Shown in pieces: positions 22,522 through 22,882 of a stretch of DNA of 22,882 nt. Position numbers and translations under genes: made by a program. Each line of letters begins with the position of its first letter. The stretch's first letter is position 1. A model generated the notes under the pieces. It had not been told where the DNA came from, did not search any database, and saw only the letters and a program-made list of their open reading frames with translations. The DNA comes from Bifidobacteriaceae bacterium (GTDB taxonomy: Bacteria > Actinomycetota > Actinomycetes > Actinomycetales > WQXJ01), in the NCBI GenBank assembly GCA_031265345.1, contig JAISCU010000002.1:1-22882 (forward strand), read 5' to 3'.

Positions 22522-22882
22522 TCACAGCCCGGCTGCCTCGGCCAGTTCGAGCCAGCGCTCTTCGCCGTTCGCTATCGCCGCGCCCAATTCGGCCAATCGG
22601 TCGGCGAACCGCCCGACGGCCTCCCAATCGGACGGGTCTGTCAGCGCTAGTTCCGCGCCCACCTGGTCCGCCTCGGCCCGCAGTCGCTCCAGCCTCCGCT
22701 CCACGCCGGTCAGTTCTTTCTTGGCCTCCCGCCCGGCTTTGGCCGGCTGGGCTTTGGTCCGCGCCGCGTTGCCTCCAGCGCCTGCCGCGCCCGATGCCGC
22801 TGGCACGGCCCCGCCGCCAGCCACACTTTGCGCCGGAACGTCATGGGCGGCATCGGACGGCCCCAATCCCGGACCGGCGCCC
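22522..22882 (-). CDS. ABC-F type ATPase, C-terminal fragment (continues beyond window)
   Basis: Only the last 120 or so residues are present, and the frame is open to the window edge. After a Gly/Ala/Pro-rich linker comes a charged segment (KKELTGVERRLERLRAEADQV ... ADRLAELGAAIANGEERWLELAEAAG). This matches the C-terminal coiled-coil of ABC-F proteins (EttA/Uup type), soluble tandem-ATPase factors that act on the ribosome. The ATPase domains lie outside the window, so the call rests on the tail alone and on the usual ispE/ABC-F neighbourhood of actinobacteria. TTG at 22866 could be read as a start but would leave only a tail, so it is not used. Confidence 0.7.
   Translation of the reverse strand, partial: GAGPGLGPSDAAHDVPAQSVAGGGAVPAASGAAGAGGNAARTKAQPAKAGREAKKELTGVERRLERLRAEADQVGAELALTDPSDWEAVGRFADRLAELGAAIANGEERWLELAEAAGL

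Overview
The window is high-GC DNA from an actinobacterium. It carries the conserved actinobacterial order metG - tatD - rpfB-like - rsmA (ksgA) - ispE, a MetRS of the FSxSR signature type, a DUF348/G5 cell-wall protein, and ABC sugar-transport genes with no dedicated ATPase. The genus cannot be named from this sequence. Low GC skew of the start codons, many 4-bp ATGA/GTGA overlaps and purine-rich ribosome sites also fit this group.

Layout. (1) 1-3593: a D-2-hydroxyacid dehydrogenase (+), then a converging two-gene transsulfuration operon (-) of a Cys/Met-metabolism PLP enzyme followed by a MalY/PatB-type cystathionine beta-lyase. The convergent gap holds two facing DnaA-box-like sites. (2) 3594-6650: an accessory junction. 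It holds a 443-bp inverted-repeat-bounded block containing three 103-bp structured repeats, a decayed secreted amidase_6 gene (two frameshifts and a stop), a 29-bp direct repeat on both sides of these, a relic copy of the metG upstream region and 5' end, and a HigBA-like toxin-antitoxin pair between that relic and intact metG. (3) 6651-12774: the housekeeping run metG, tatD, DUF348/G5/lysozyme-like gene, rsmA, ispE. Several of these genes carry in-frame tandem repeats, most strikingly two 102-bp palindrome-containing units in the 3' end of rsmA. (4) 12858-14002: azlC-azlD, a branched-chain amino-acid exporter pair on the minus strand. (5) 14126-22489: a divergent LacI-type regulator and a five-gene sugar operon: an uncharacterised 726-aa protein, a sugar-binding lipoprotein, two permeases and a GH127 beta-L-arabinofuranosidase. 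(6) 22522-end: the C-terminal piece of an ABC-F ATPase on the minus strand.

How they work together. The LacI regulator probably represses a strong sigma70-like promoter (TTGACA, 17 bp, TATGGT). Oligosaccharides would be bound by the lipoprotein, imported by the two permeases (with an ATPase encoded elsewhere), and cut in the cytoplasm by GH127 and probably by the 726-aa protein. The likely substrate is a beta-L-arabinofuranoside of plant origin. The 726-aa protein is the best candidate for an undescribed enzyme. The 3.8-6.65 kb junction and the in-frame repeat expansions are the best candidates for unusual genome biology.
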